DNA from: Chthoniobacterales bacterium
GTDB taxonomy: Bacteria; Verrucomicrobiota; Verrucomicrobiia; Chthoniobacterales; JACTMZ01
Direction: 5' to 3'
Length of the DNA stretch: 64,000 nucleotides
Assembly: GCA_014879535.1 (NCBI GenBank)
Contig: JACSRX010000025.1
Coordinates: 1-64,000 of the forward strand
The position numbers and the translations under genes were made by a program. The notes under the pieces are model-generated. The model made no database searches. It had not been told where the DNA came from and saw nothing but the letters and a program-made list of their open reading frames with translations. Shown piece after piece: positions 22,882-34,521 of the stretch (its first letter is position 1; each line of letters opens with the position of its first letter).

Positions 22882-24669
22882 ATGCGTAACACGCGCAATT
22901 TCTGCATCATCGCCCACATCGACCACGGCAAGACGACCCTGTCCGACCGCCTGCTGGAATCCACGCGGACCATTTCCGAACGTGAAAAGCAGGACCAGTT
23001 GCTCGACTCCATGGACCTGGAGCGCGAACGCGGCATCACCATCAAGGCCCATCCGGTCACCATGACCTACCGGGCCGAGGACGGCCATGACTACAAGCTG
23101 AACCTGCTCGACACGCCGGGCCATGTGGACTTCGCCTATGAGGTCTCGCGCAGCCTCGCCGCCTGCGAGGGCGCCCTGCTTGTGGTGGACGCCGCCCAAG
23201 GCGTGGAGGCCCAGACGGTGGCCAACGTCCATCTGGCCCTGAAGCAGGGCCTTGCGATCATTCCCGTGATCAACAAGATCGACCTGCCCAACGCGGATGT
23301 TCCCACGGTGAAAAAGCAGTTGGAAGACATCCTCGCCATTCCTGCGGAGGAAGCCGTGCTCGCCAGCGCCAAATCCGGGATCGGCATCGAGGGCATCCTC
23401 GAAGCCATCGTCCACCGCATCCCCGCGCCGCCCGAGGGCGACGGGACCCTGCGCGGTCTGGTCTTCGATTCCGTCTTCGATACCTACCGCGGGGTGGTCG
23501 CCTACCTGCGCGTATTCTCCGGCTCGCTCAAGGCGGGAACCCCCGTGAAGCTCATGAGCACCGGGCGCAACTATGAGGTGAAGGACATCGGCGTCTTCAC
23601 CCCCGGCATGTCCCCGCGAAAGAGCCTCGGCGCGGGTGACGTCGGCTACTTCATCGGCAACATCAAGACGACAGCCGAAATCAAGATCGGCGACACCCTC
23701 ACGGACACCGTCCGCCCGGCGACCGAGCCGCTCCCCGGCTTCCAGGAAATCCACCCGATGGTTTTCAGCGGGATCTACCCGATCAACACGGCGGATTTCG
23801 AGCACCTCAAGGCGGCCATGCAGAAGCTGCAGATCAACGATGCGGCCTTCGTTTTCCAGTCGGAAACCTCGGTCGCCCTCGGCTTCGGCTTCCGCTGCGG
23901 CTTCCTCGGCCTGCTCCACATGGAAATCATCCAGGAGCGCCTCCGCCGGGAATACGACATGGACATCATCGCCACGTATCCCAGCGTGGTTTACCAGGTG
24001 CTCAAGACGAACGGCGAACTCCTCGAGGTGGACAACCCGGCGCACCTGCCCGACCCGAGCGTCATCGAGGAAATCCGCGAGCCGGTGGTGAAGTGCTTCA
24101 TTCTCGTCCCCAACGAGAACATCGGCGACATGATGCAGCTCATCCTCGACCGCCGCGGCATCGTCGATCACACCGAATCGCTCGACACCCGCCGCGTCAT
24201 GCTCACCGCGGTTCTTCCCCTCAACGAGATCCTTGTCGATTTCAACGACAAGATAAAGAGCCTCACCCGCGGCTACGGTTCCATGGATTACGAACAGGAC
24301 GGCTACCGCAAGGACAACCTCGTCAAACTCGACATGCTGGTGAATGGCGAGCCCGTCGATGCCTTCTCGTCGATCGTCCACCGCGACAAGGCCGAGAGCC
24401 GCGGGCGTATCCTGGCAGCGAAGCTTCGCGACGTGATCCCAAAGCAACTCTTCCAAGTCGCGATCCAAGCCGCCATCGGCGGAAAGATCATCGCCCGCGA
24501 GTCGGTCAGTGCCATGCGGAAGAACGTTACCGCCAAGTGCTATGGAGGCGACATCACCCGCAAGCGCAAGCTCCTTGAAAAGCAGAAGGAGGGCAAGAAG
24601 CGCATGAAGAGCATCGGCCGCGTCAACATCCCGCAGGAGGCCTTTATCGAGGTGCTCAAGGCGGGGTGA
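22882..24669 (+). CDS. lepA: elongation factor 4 (LepA)
   Basis: A 595-aa ribosome-associated translational GTPase, close to the usual 599 aa. G1 [15 protein letters not shown]3 DTPGHVDF and G4 NKIDLPNA motifs are intact, followed by EF-G-like domains II, III and V, and the LepA-specific C-terminus ([35 protein letters not shown]). It acts on the 70S ribosome, remodelling stalled or immature complexes. The start at 22882 gives the standard [14 protein letters not shown]. The stop lies next to the convergent acnA stop. Confidence 0.97.
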   Translation: MRNTRNFCIIAHIDHGKTTLSDRLLESTRTISEREKQDQLLDSMDLERERGITIKAHPVTMTYRAEDGHDYKLNLLDTPGHVDFAYEVSRSLAACEGALLVVDAAQGVEAQTVANVHLALKQGLAIIPVINKIDLPNADVPTVKKQLEDILAIPAEEAVLASAKSGIGIEGILEAIVHRIPAPPEGDGTLRGLVFDSVFDTYRGVVAYLRVFSGSLKAGTPVKLMSTGRNYEVKDIGVFTPGMSPRKSLGAGDVGYFIGNIKTTAEIKIGDTLTDTVRPATEPLPGFQEIHPMVFSGIYPINTADFEHLKAAMQKLQINDAAFVFQSETSVALGFGFRCGFLGLLHMEIIQERLRREYDMDIIATYPSVVYQVLKTNGELLEVDNPAHLPDPSVIEEIREPVVKCFILVPNENIGDMMQLILDRRGIVDHTESLDTRRVMLTAVLPLNEILVDFNDKIKSLTRGYGSMDYEQDGYRKDNLVKLDMLVNGEPVDAFSSIVHRDKAESRGRILAAKLRDVIPKQLFQVAIQAAIGGKIIARESVSAMRKNVTAKCYGGDITRKRKLLEKQKEGKKRMKSIGRVNIPQEAFIEVLKAG

Positions 24670-27480
<2,811 letters not shown>

Positions 27481-27583
27481 GCGCCTGCAAGAAAACGAGA
27501 CGGCGGCGCGGCGGCAAGTTCTAATTCACCTCCCCCGGCAACTTCGCCTTGCCAGAGGTGCGCTTCATTGCCTTTTCTGTTTC

Positions 27584-28987
27584 ATGCGCAAGACCAAGAT
27601 CATTTGCACCCTCGGGCCGGTCACAGACTCCCCGGAGATGCTCCAGAAGCTCATTTCCGCCGGCGCCAATGTTTTCCGGCTCAACATGAGCCACGCGCCC
27701 CATGACTGGATCAGGATGATCGTCCCGCGCATCCGCGAAGTGGCGCGCCAGACATCCGCGAACATCGCAATCATGATGGACACCCAAGGCCCGGCCATCC
27801 GCACCGGCGATGTGGCCACACAGCTCAACCTCCGCCCCGGGGACACCGTCGAGTTCACCGTCCGCGGGGCGACCAGCGAAGAGCAATATTCCGTGGACGT
27901 CAATTATGACGGGCTCATCGACGACATCTCCGTGGGGGACGTCGTCCTGGTGGACAACGGGAACCTCCACATGAAAGTGCTGGCCAAGGACAACAACCGC
28001 ATCCGTTGCGAGGTCCTGACCCAGGGTGTTTTGGGATCGAGACGCCACATCAATCTTCCGGGTGTGAAAGTCAACCTACCCCCCATGACGGAGAAGGATC
28101 TCCGGGACATCGCACTCGGCGTGAGCTTGGAAGTCGACTACTTCGCCCTGAGTTTCTGCCGTGAAAAAGCCGATGTGGAGGCCATGAGGGCGGAACTTAA
28201 GCGCCTCGGAAGCGACGCGCACATCGTCGCCAAGATCGAGGACCAACACGCCGTCAAATTCGCGAAGGACATCATTGCCGTGGCCGACGCCGTCATGGTC
28301 GCCCGTGGCGACCTGGGCATCGAATGCCCGATGGAGGAATTGCCGATCATCCAACGCCGCATTGTCAAAACCTGCATCAAAAACGGCACCCCGGTCATCG
28401 TGGCCACCCACATGCTGGAATCCATGATCACCAATCCCCTCCCCACCCGGGCCGAGATCACCGACGTGGCGAACGCCATCTTCGAACAGGCCGACGCCAT
28501 CATGCTCAGCGGCGAAACAAGCGTCGGAAAATACCCGGTGCAGTGCGTGGAAATTTTCGACCGTGTGGCGCGCCGCATCGAGCGGAGCGGCGGCGCCGGT
28601 TTCGCCCGCGAGGCGGTCATGGAGGGCCCGCGCCAGAAAACCGTGGCGGCGGCGGTGAGTCTGGCGAACAATTTCCCACACGCCAAAATCGTGGTGTTCA
28701 CCCAGGCCGGGAACATGGCCAAGTATGTGGCCCACCTGCGTCCCCACCAGGCGCAGATTTTCGCGTTCAGCCCCGAGGAAGCGGTCTGTCGCCGCATGGC
28801 CCTTCTCTACGGGGTGCGCGCGCAGCGCATGGGATTCCTTCCGGAACCGGACAAGAATGTTTTTGCGGCCGAGGCCGCCCTCCTGCTCAAGGGACTCGTC
28901 GAATCCGGCGACCACCTCGTCGTCGTTACCGACATCGTCGAAGGCGATCGCCGGCACGAATCCGTGCAGTTGCGCATCGTGCCCTGA
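27584..28987 (+). CDS. pyk: pyruvate kinase
   Basis: A 467-aa glycolytic enzyme making pyruvate and ATP from phosphoenolpyruvate and ADP. The N-terminus RKTKIICTLGPVTDSPEML, ANVFRLNMSHAPHD, MMDTQGPAIRTGD and the signature IVAKIEDQHA, VARGDLGIE and SGETSVGKYPV are all present. The C-terminal domain is complete. The start at 27584 was chosen because it begins the conserved first strand; the longer upstream frame is antisense to acnA. Together with the PPi-phosphofructokinase at 10.4 kb it forms part of the glycolytic set here. Confidence 0.96.
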   Translation: MRKTKIICTLGPVTDSPEMLQKLISAGANVFRLNMSHAPHDWIRMIVPRIREVARQTSANIAIMMDTQGPAIRTGDVATQLNLRPGDTVEFTVRGATSEEQYSVDVNYDGLIDDISVGDVVLVDNGNLHMKVLAKDNNRIRCEVLTQGVLGSRRHINLPGVKVNLPPMTEKDLRDIALGVSLEVDYFALSFCREKADVEAMRAELKRLGSDAHIVAKIEDQHAVKFAKDIIAVADAVMVARGDLGIECPMEELPIIQRRIVKTCIKNGTPVIVATHMLESMITNPLPTRAEITDVANAIFEQADAIMLSGETSVGKYPVQCVEIFDRVARRIERSGGAGFAREAVMEGPRQKTVAAAVSLANNFPHAKIVVFTQAGNMAKYVAHLRPHQAQIFAFSPEEAVCRRMALLYGVRAQRMGFLPEPDKNVFAAEAALLLKGLVESGDHLVVVTDIVEGDRRHESVQLRIVP

Positions 28988-29001
28988 ACCGGAAAGCAGA
29001 G

Positions 29002-29029
29002 CGGATCCGCCGGTTTCCCGGCGGATCCG
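29002..29029. terminator. 12-bp perfect hairpin between pyk and the sigma factor gene
   Basis: CGGATCCGCCGG (29002-29013) and CCGGCGGATCCG (29018-29029) around a TTTC loop. It lies 14 bp after the pyk stop and 32 bp from the convergent sigma-factor stop. No T-run is present on either strand, so termination efficiency is uncertain. Confidence 0.55.
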
Positions 29030-29061
29030 TTGTCCACCAAACCACCCTTGAACCGTGCCGG

Positions 29062-29913
29062 CTACGCTGTCGCCGGCTGGCCTTCGGGAAATTTCAATTC
29101 CTCGCGCTTGCGCAAAGCCTTGCGCATTTTCTGCAGCGCGATGTTCTGCAGTTGGCGAATCCGTTCGCGGGTCACGCCGAACTTGCGGCCAACCTCCTCC
29201 AGAGTCCGTTCGCGACCGCCGCCGAGGCCGAAGCGGAAGGCGATGATTTTGCGTTCGCGGGCATCGAGCGCCTCGAGCAGGTCGCCGACTTCCTCGTGGA
29301 GATCCTTGTCCCGCAGAACCTCGAACGGGTCTTCGGCTTTTTCGTCGCTGACCAAGTCGCCGAAGGGTGTCTCGTCGTCCGCGTTGATGCGCGCGTCCAG
29401 CGACGCCGGGCGGACCGCGACGGTTTTCAAATGCGCAACCTTGGCCTCAGCCAACCCGAGCTCCTCGGCAAGTTCCTCATTGAGGGGTTCGCGCCCGAGC
29501 TCCTCGGTCATTTTCGCCGCCACGCGACGGATCTTGCCGATTTTGTCCACAAGATGGACAGGCAGGCGGATCGTCTTGCTCTGGTTGGCCAAAGCCCGCT
29601 TGATCGACTGCTTGATCCACCAAGAGGCATAAGTGCTCAACTTGCCACCTTTCTTGGGATCGAAGCGCTCGACGGCTTTCATCAACCCGATATTGCCTTC
29701 CGAAATCAGGTCCAGAAGCGGGAGTCCGAAGTTGCCGAAGTCGTGGGCGATTTTCACCACCAGGCGGAGATTTGCCGTGATCATTTTCTCGCGGGCCTTT
29801 TTGTTGCCCCTTTTGATCTGGGCCGCCAACTTGATCTCCTCTTCAGGAGTCAAGAGAGGGACTTGGCTGATTTCCCTCAGGTAAAGCCCGATATTGGTGT
29901 CTGGTGATTCCAT
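29062..29913 (-). CDS. sigma-70 family RNA polymerase sigma factor (RpoD/RpoS group)
   Basis: A 283-aa sigma factor. Region 1.2 is NIGLYLREISQVPLLTPEEE; region 2 contains LISEGNIGLMKAVERFDP and STYASWWIKQSIKRAL for -10 recognition; region 3 follows IRLPVHLVDKIGKI; region 4 has the helix-turn-helix LEEVGRKFGVTRERIRQLQ. Region 1.1 is missing, so it is a short group-1/group-2 type. Whether it is the housekeeping factor cannot be decided from this window. The start at 29913 gives MESPDTNIGLYL; longer frames would run through the tRNA-Pro region. About 240 bp of upstream sequence without a gene separates it from the tRNA. Confidence 0.93.
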   Translation of the reverse strand: MESPDTNIGLYLREISQVPLLTPEEEIKLAAQIKRGNKKAREKMITANLRLVVKIAHDFGNFGLPLLDLISEGNIGLMKAVERFDPKKGGKLSTYASWWIKQSIKRALANQSKTIRLPVHLVDKIGKIRRVAAKMTEELGREPLNEELAEELGLAEAKVAHLKTVAVRPASLDARINADDETPFGDLVSDEKAEDPFEVLRDKDLHEEVGDLLEALDARERKIIAFRFGLGGGRERTLEEVGRKFGVTRERIRQLQNIALQKMRKALRKREELKFPEGQPATA

Positions 29914-30083
29914 GATGGTGGGGTGTCGCTTGGTTGTGGTGGCGATGAATGTTTTGACAGGCAATCCAAACGATCGTTCAATTTGGTTTGCAAAAGGTGC
30001 ATGTTGTGCACTGGAGGCGGCTGCGACCCGCTTCATTGGCGCGGGGGACATTTCTGCGCCGTGCAGTTGTGGAGCAAAACTGC

Positions 30084-30112
30084 TTGCACGCGGATTCGCC
30101 CAAGGCGATAAG
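30084..30112 (+). promoter_or_regulatory. candidate promoter of tRNA-Pro
   Basis: TTGCAC (30084-30089), 17-bp spacer, GATAAG (30107-30112), ending 41 bp before the tRNA. The remainder of 29914-30153 shows no gene. Confidence 0.4.
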
Positions 30113-30153
30113 TGACGCCCGCTCCTGCAAAAATTGCCTGCAGGCGGAAACGA

Positions 30154-30230
30154 CGGGCTGTGGCTCAGCTTGGTAGAGCGCTGCGTTCGGGACGCAGAGG
30201 CCGTGGGTTCAAATCCCACCAGCCCGACCA
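30154..30230 (+). tRNA. tRNA-Pro (anticodon CGG)
   Basis: A 77-nt cloverleaf. Acceptor CGGGCTG pairs with CAGCCCG; the anticodon stem CTGCG/CGCAG encloses TTCGGGA, giving anticodon CGG for codon CCG; the T arm is GTGGG-TTCAAAT-CCCAC. Discriminator A and CCA are encoded. Confidence 0.97.
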
Positions 30231-30314
30231 TTTCTGCCCCCTCAACACAAATATGCCGTCCGCACGGACAATCGGGGCTTTTCTCGCCCCCCGCATCCTG
30301 TTGATATCCGCCGC

Positions 30315-30743
30315 ATGTCATCCCCCAGAGACGACCGCGACTACACGCCCATCGTCGGCGCACAAACCGACATCGCCCCGCTGGGACGAAGCGGACCGAA
30401 ACCCGAGCACGAGCGCACCGCCGACGAGGACAGCGATCCCATCGACTGGACGCAAATCGCCGATGACCGTGATTTCAAGGCTCTGGTGCGACGCAAGGCG
30501 CGCCTCATTGTGCCGGCGACGGTTTTCTTCATCGTTTACTATTTTCTTCTCCCCATCAGCGTGGGGTGGTTTCCCGGGTTGATGGAGAAAACGGTATGGG
30601 GCGATGTCAACCTCGCCTACCTTTATGCCCTTTCGCAGTTCTTCATGGCGTGGCTCCTCGCGGCGATCTACGTCACCGCCGCCGCCGGTTGGGACCGCAG
30701 CGAGCACGCCCTGCTGAGCAAATTCGGCGTCAGCCACAAATGA
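30315..30743 (+). CDS. DUF485 family membrane protein
   Basis: A 142-aa protein with a long charged N-terminus and two transmembrane helices. The core DFKALVRRKARLIVPATVFFIVYYF, then NLAYLYALSQFFMAW, is the DUF485 signature. DUF485 (YjcH-like) genes regularly precede acetate/solute symporter genes, and here the stop overlaps the start of the ActP-like gene by 4 bp (ATGA). Probably an accessory subunit or regulator of the symporter. Confidence 0.9.
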   Translation: MSSPRDDRDYTPIVGAQTDIAPLGRSGPKPEHERTADEDSDPIDWTQIADDRDFKALVRRKARLIVPATVFFIVYYFLLPISVGWFPGLMEKTVWGDVNLAYLYALSQFFMAWLLAAIYVTAAAGWDRSEHALLSKFGVSHK

Positions 30744-32323
30744 ACACCGCCTGCCCGTTCCCCCTCATCGCCGCCGGATCCCAGACTTCGCTCTGGATGT
30801 TCCTCGCCTTTGTCGCCGCCACGCTGGTCATCACGTGGTATAGTGCGAGAAAATCCTCCGGAGCCAGCGCCTACTTCGCCGCGGGCCGGCGCATCACGGG
30901 CTGGCAGAACGGACTTGCCGTGGCCGGCGACTACATGAGCGCTGCCAGTTTCCTGGGCATCGCCGGAATGATCGCCATGAACGGTTACGACGGTTTCATG
31001 TATTCGGTGGGTTTCCTGGTCGCCTACCTTACCGTCCTTTTCATTGTGGCTGAACCGCTGCGCAACGCGGGCAAATACACCATGGCCGACGTGCTGGCCT
31101 ACCGGCTGAAGCCGCGCCCCGTGCGCGCCGCGGCCTCACTCAGCACGTTGACTGTCTCGATTTTCTACATGATCGCCCAGATGGTCGGCGCAGGAGTCCT
31201 CGTGAGGCAACTCATCCCCGGTGTGTCTTACGAGGTCGCCGTCATCGGAGTCGGCGTCCTCATGGTCGTGTATGTCGTCTTTGGCGGCATGCTCGCCACG
31301 ACCTGGGTCCAGATCATCAAGGCGGTCCTCCTCATGGGCGGCAGCATTCTTCTCAGCGTCTTGGTGCTCCAGCGGTTCCATTTCAATCTCGCAGAATTCT
31401 TCTCCTCGCTCACGGCGATCTCCTCCACCGCGGCCGACGGACAGACCGTGACCCGCAATTTCCTCACACCCGGACTGATCTTCAAGAATCCTTGGGATCA
31501 GATCTCCCTCGGGATGGCACTCCTGCTCGGAACAGCCGGATTGCCGCACATCCTCATCCGCTTTTACACGGTGCCCGACGCCAAGACGGCCCGCGCGAGC
31601 GTGGTCTGGGCGATGCTCATCATCGGGCTGTTCTACATCATGACCACGTTTTTCGGCTTCGGTGCGGCGGCGCTTCTCGGCCCCGATCACATCGCGGCCA
31701 ATGGCGGGACGAACATGGCGGCACCGGAATTGGCGCGATTCCTTGGGGGCGAGATCTTCTTCGCCTTCATTTGTGCGGTCGCCTTCGCGACCATCCTCGC
31801 CGTGGTGGCCGGGCTGACCATCAGCGCGAGCACGAGTTTCGCCCACGATTTCTTCGTCAATGTCATCCACCATGGCAGGGAACAGAAGCCCGGCGAGGAG
31901 GTGCGCGTCGCACGCATCACCGCCTTCATCGTGGGAGCGCTCTCAATTGTCATAGCCATTGTCCTCGGTCCCTCCGTCAACGTGGCCTTTCTCGTCGGTC
32001 TGGCCTTCGCCGTGGCGGCCAGCGCCAACCTCCCCGCGATGGTGTTCTCCCTTTACTGGAAGCGCTTCAACACCGCGGGGGCGGTGACCGGACTCCTGGT
32101 GGGTCTGACGTCGAGCATCGTGCTCATCCTGGTCAGCCCGGATTTCATGAAGGATCCGCTCTTTCCGCTGAAGAACCCGGCGCTGGCAAGCGTTCCCCTC
32201 GGATTCCTCGCCGCGTGGCTTGGCACGGTCCTTTCGAAGGAAGTCCCCTCGGGGGAAAAATTCACCGAACTCCAAGTCCGGGCCAACACCGGCCTCGGAG
32301 CCGAGAAGGCCTCGGCGCATTGA
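30740..32323 (+). CDS. actP: cation/acetate symporter (ActP-like, SSS family)
   Basis: A 527-aa sodium:solute symporter with about thirteen transmembrane helices. SSS-family patterns include SSGASAYFAAGRRITGWQNG, GDYMSAASFLGIAG, TAGLPHILIRFYTVPDAKTA and ASANLPAMVFSLYWKRFNT, closest to ActP acetate permeases. It would import acetate or a similar short carboxylate. The link with DUF485 supports the assignment. The stop is 8 bp from the convergent RNase P RNA gene 3' end. Confidence 0.92.
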   Translation: MNTACPFPLIAAGSQTSLWMFLAFVAATLVITWYSARKSSGASAYFAAGRRITGWQNGLAVAGDYMSAASFLGIAGMIAMNGYDGFMYSVGFLVAYLTVLFIVAEPLRNAGKYTMADVLAYRLKPRPVRAAASLSTLTVSIFYMIAQMVGAGVLVRQLIPGVSYEVAVIGVGVLMVVYVVFGGMLATTWVQIIKAVLLMGGSILLSVLVLQRFHFNLAEFFSSLTAISSTAADGQTVTRNFLTPGLIFKNPWDQISLGMALLLGTAGLPHILIRFYTVPDAKTARASVVWAMLIIGLFYIMTTFFGFGAAALLGPDHIAANGGTNMAAPELARFLGGEIFFAFICAVAFATILAVVAGLTISASTSFAHDFFVNVIHHGREQKPGEEVRVARITAFIVGALSIVIAIVLGPSVNVAFLVGLAFAVAASANLPAMVFSLYWKRFNTAGAVTGLLVGLTSSIVLILVSPDFMKDPLFPLKNPALASVPLGFLAAWLGTVLSKEVPSGEKFTELQVRANTGLGAEKASAH

Positions 32324-32331
32324 GGCAAAGT

Positions 32332-32732
32332 GGGCGGGTGGCCGTAAGCCGGATTCTGTCGGACGGCGGACCGTCCGGGCGGCCATTTCTCTCATCCCGC
32401 TTGCGCGGAACGCCCCGCTTGCGCGGGGTGCGACTAATACCCGGAATGTGTCCCGCTTTCGCGGGACGGCCGGGGCGGGCCGTCATTCCTGTTCTGTCTT
32501 GCACCGCACGGGGTTTGTCCTGCCCCCGCGATCACTCGCGGGGCGGTGGGCTCTTACCCCGCCTTTTCAACCTTGCCCCCCGCAAGCGGAGGGCGGTGTA
32601 TTTTCTGCGACACTTTCCGTGGCGACGGGCTTGCGACCGTCGTCCCCGCGCTTGCGCGCGGCGTGCTGCCCCGAGGTGTCCGGACTTTCCTCTGCACGGT
32701 TTCCCGCACAGCGGCCGCCGACCACCCGCCGT
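32332..32732 (-). ncRNA. rnpB: RNase P RNA, bacterial type A
   Basis: On the minus strand the hallmark GAGGAAAGTCCGGAC follows the 5' end, and the 3' part holds ACAGAATCCGGCTTAC. The first bases (GGCGGGTGG) pair with the last (CCACCCGCC) to form P1. The intervening GGGGTAAGAGCCCACC segment matches the P10-P11 region. Length of about 400 nt fits. Ends are estimated to within a few bases. It begins only 7 bp after the ispG stop on the same strand, so its promoter must lie inside ispG or it is processed from an ispG transcript. Confidence 0.95.
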
Positions 32733-32739
32733 GGAGAGG

Positions 32740-34521
32740 TTACGCCGCCTCCCCGGAGTCCGCAACCTCCGGCGCTTCGAACCACCGTCCGTGCTCCTTG
32801 ATCAGATCGACAAGGCGCCCCACGGCCTCCGCTTCGGGGATGTTGAATTTCACGGCCTTTTTGCCCACATAGAGGTTCACCTTGCCCGGTGCGCCTCCCA
32901 CATAGCCGAAGTCCGCATCGGCCATCTCGCCCGGACCGTTCACGATGCAGCCCATGATGGCAATCTTCACGCCCTTGAGGTGCTGCGTGGCCGCCCTGAT
33001 CCTCGCGGTGGTCTCCTGGAGGTTGAAAAGGGTCCGCCCGCAACTCGGGCACGCGACGTAATCGGTCTTGAAAATCCGCGCCCCGACGGCTTGGAGGATG
33101 TTGTAGGAGAGGCGCAGCGACTGGCCCGGCGCATCCTCGGTGCGCAACAGGATCGCATCCCCGATGCCGTCGCAAAGCAAAGACCCCAGTCTGGCACTTG
33201 CCGCGAGCAGCGTGCGGACGAAAGGCGCGTGCGGGTCCGGCTGCGGATGGAGCGAGTCCTTGAGCAGAATCGGGTGCCTTGCATCCGCACGGGCTGCAAG
33301 CAGGCGGAATGCCGCGATCACCGGGAGATCGACGCCGTCTTTCACCGTGATCAGGCAGGCTTCCGAATGTCTGTGCAATGCCTCCACCTCTTGGCTGTTC
33401 CGTGGATCGATCTCCACGATTTCCAAATCCTCGTAAACCAGCTCAGGCTGGAAATCCCCGAGTGCGGACAACTTGTGCGCCACCGCGTCGTAATGCCTGC
33501 GGCTCACCACGACCCGCGGCACCTCGTCGCCCCCGAGCGGAACATCTTGGATGGTCAGCTTCCGACTCTCCCGACGGGCGTAGGAAAACGGATCGAAGGA
33601 AAGCCGGAGATCCTCCCCGATCCATCCCTCGCACGGTCCCTCGAAAATAGCCGCCAGCTCCCTGGCCACGGGAATCTCATGCACGCTGTCCTCGGTGAGG
33701 CTCACGCGGATCGTGTCGCCGATGCCGTCGGCCAGCAGCGATCCGATGCCCGCCGCGCTCTTGATGCGTCCGTCCTCGCCGTCGCCGGCCTCGGTGACAC
33801 CGAGATGGATCGGGTAATTCCAATCCGGTCCCTCCGCCGCCAGGCGGGCGACCAGCAACCGGTAGGCCTCGATCATGACCTTCGGGTTCGAGGCCTTCAT
33901 GGAAAAAATGAAATCGTGGAAGCCGAGATCCCGCGCAATGCGGGCGAATTCCAAGGCGCTCTCCACCATTCCGAGCGGCGAGTCGCCGTAGCGGTTCATG
34001 ATGCGGTCGCTCAGCGAGCCGTGGTTCGTCCCGATGCGCATGGCGATGCCGCGCGCTTTGCAGAACTCCACCAAGGGAGCAAACTTCTCCCGGATGCGCC
34101 CGATTTCCGCGGCATATTCCCCATCGGTGTATTCCCGGACGGCGAACTTCTTGGAATCCGCGTAATTGCCCGGATTGACGCGGACTTTGTCCACCCACTT
34201 TGCAGACTCCATCGCCGCCTCGGGCTTGAAATGGATGTCGGCGACCAGCGGCACCTCGCATCCCATCCTTCCCAATTCATCGCGGATCGCCTCGAGATTG
34301 CGGGCGTCCTTGACCGTTGGTGCGGTGATCCGGACGATTTCGCATCCGGCCTCCGCCAAGGCCGCGGTATCCCGCACGCAGGCGGCCGTGTCCATCGTGT
34401 CGCAGGTCAGCATCGACTGGATCCTCACGGGGTTGTCCCCCCCGACTCCGACCCTCCCGACACGCACTTCCCGGCTGCGACGGCGTTCCGGAAAAAGCGG
34501 AGCCGGCAGCTTCTGCGTCAT
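32740..34521 (-). CDS. ispG: 4-hydroxy-3-methylbut-2-en-1-yl diphosphate synthase, long form
   Basis: A 593-aa GcpE/IspG, the sixth enzyme of the MEP isoprenoid pathway. The N-terminal TIM barrel (VRIQSMLTCDTMDTAA, PLVADIHFKPEAAM, KVRVNPGNYAD) is followed by an extra domain of roughly 220 residues before the C-terminal 4Fe-4S domain with CPSCGRTLFN and MGCIVNGPGEMADAD. This insert-containing form is known from plants, chlamydiae, Bacteroidetes and related bacteria; E. coli IspG is only 372 aa. The start overlaps the rseP stop by 4 bp (ATGA), so the two are coupled. The RNase P RNA lies directly downstream. Confidence 0.95.
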   Translation of the reverse strand: MTQKLPAPLFPERRRSREVRVGRVGVGGDNPVRIQSMLTCDTMDTAACVRDTAALAEAGCEIVRITAPTVKDARNLEAIRDELGRMGCEVPLVADIHFKPEAAMESAKWVDKVRVNPGNYADSKKFAVREYTDGEYAAEIGRIREKFAPLVEFCKARGIAMRIGTNHGSLSDRIMNRYGDSPLGMVESALEFARIARDLGFHDFIFSMKASNPKVMIEAYRLLVARLAAEGPDWNYPIHLGVTEAGDGEDGRIKSAAGIGSLLADGIGDTIRVSLTEDSVHEIPVARELAAIFEGPCEGWIGEDLRLSFDPFSYARRESRKLTIQDVPLGGDEVPRVVVSRRHYDAVAHKLSALGDFQPELVYEDLEIVEIDPRNSQEVEALHRHSEACLITVKDGVDLPVIAAFRLLAARADARHPILLKDSLHPQPDPHAPFVRTLLAASARLGSLLCDGIGDAILLRTEDAPGQSLRLSYNILQAVGARIFKTDYVACPSCGRTLFNLQETTARIRAATQHLKGVKIAIMGCIVNGPGEMADADFGYVGGAPGKVNLYVGKKAVKFNIPEAEAVGRLVDLIKEHGRWFEAPEVADSGEAA

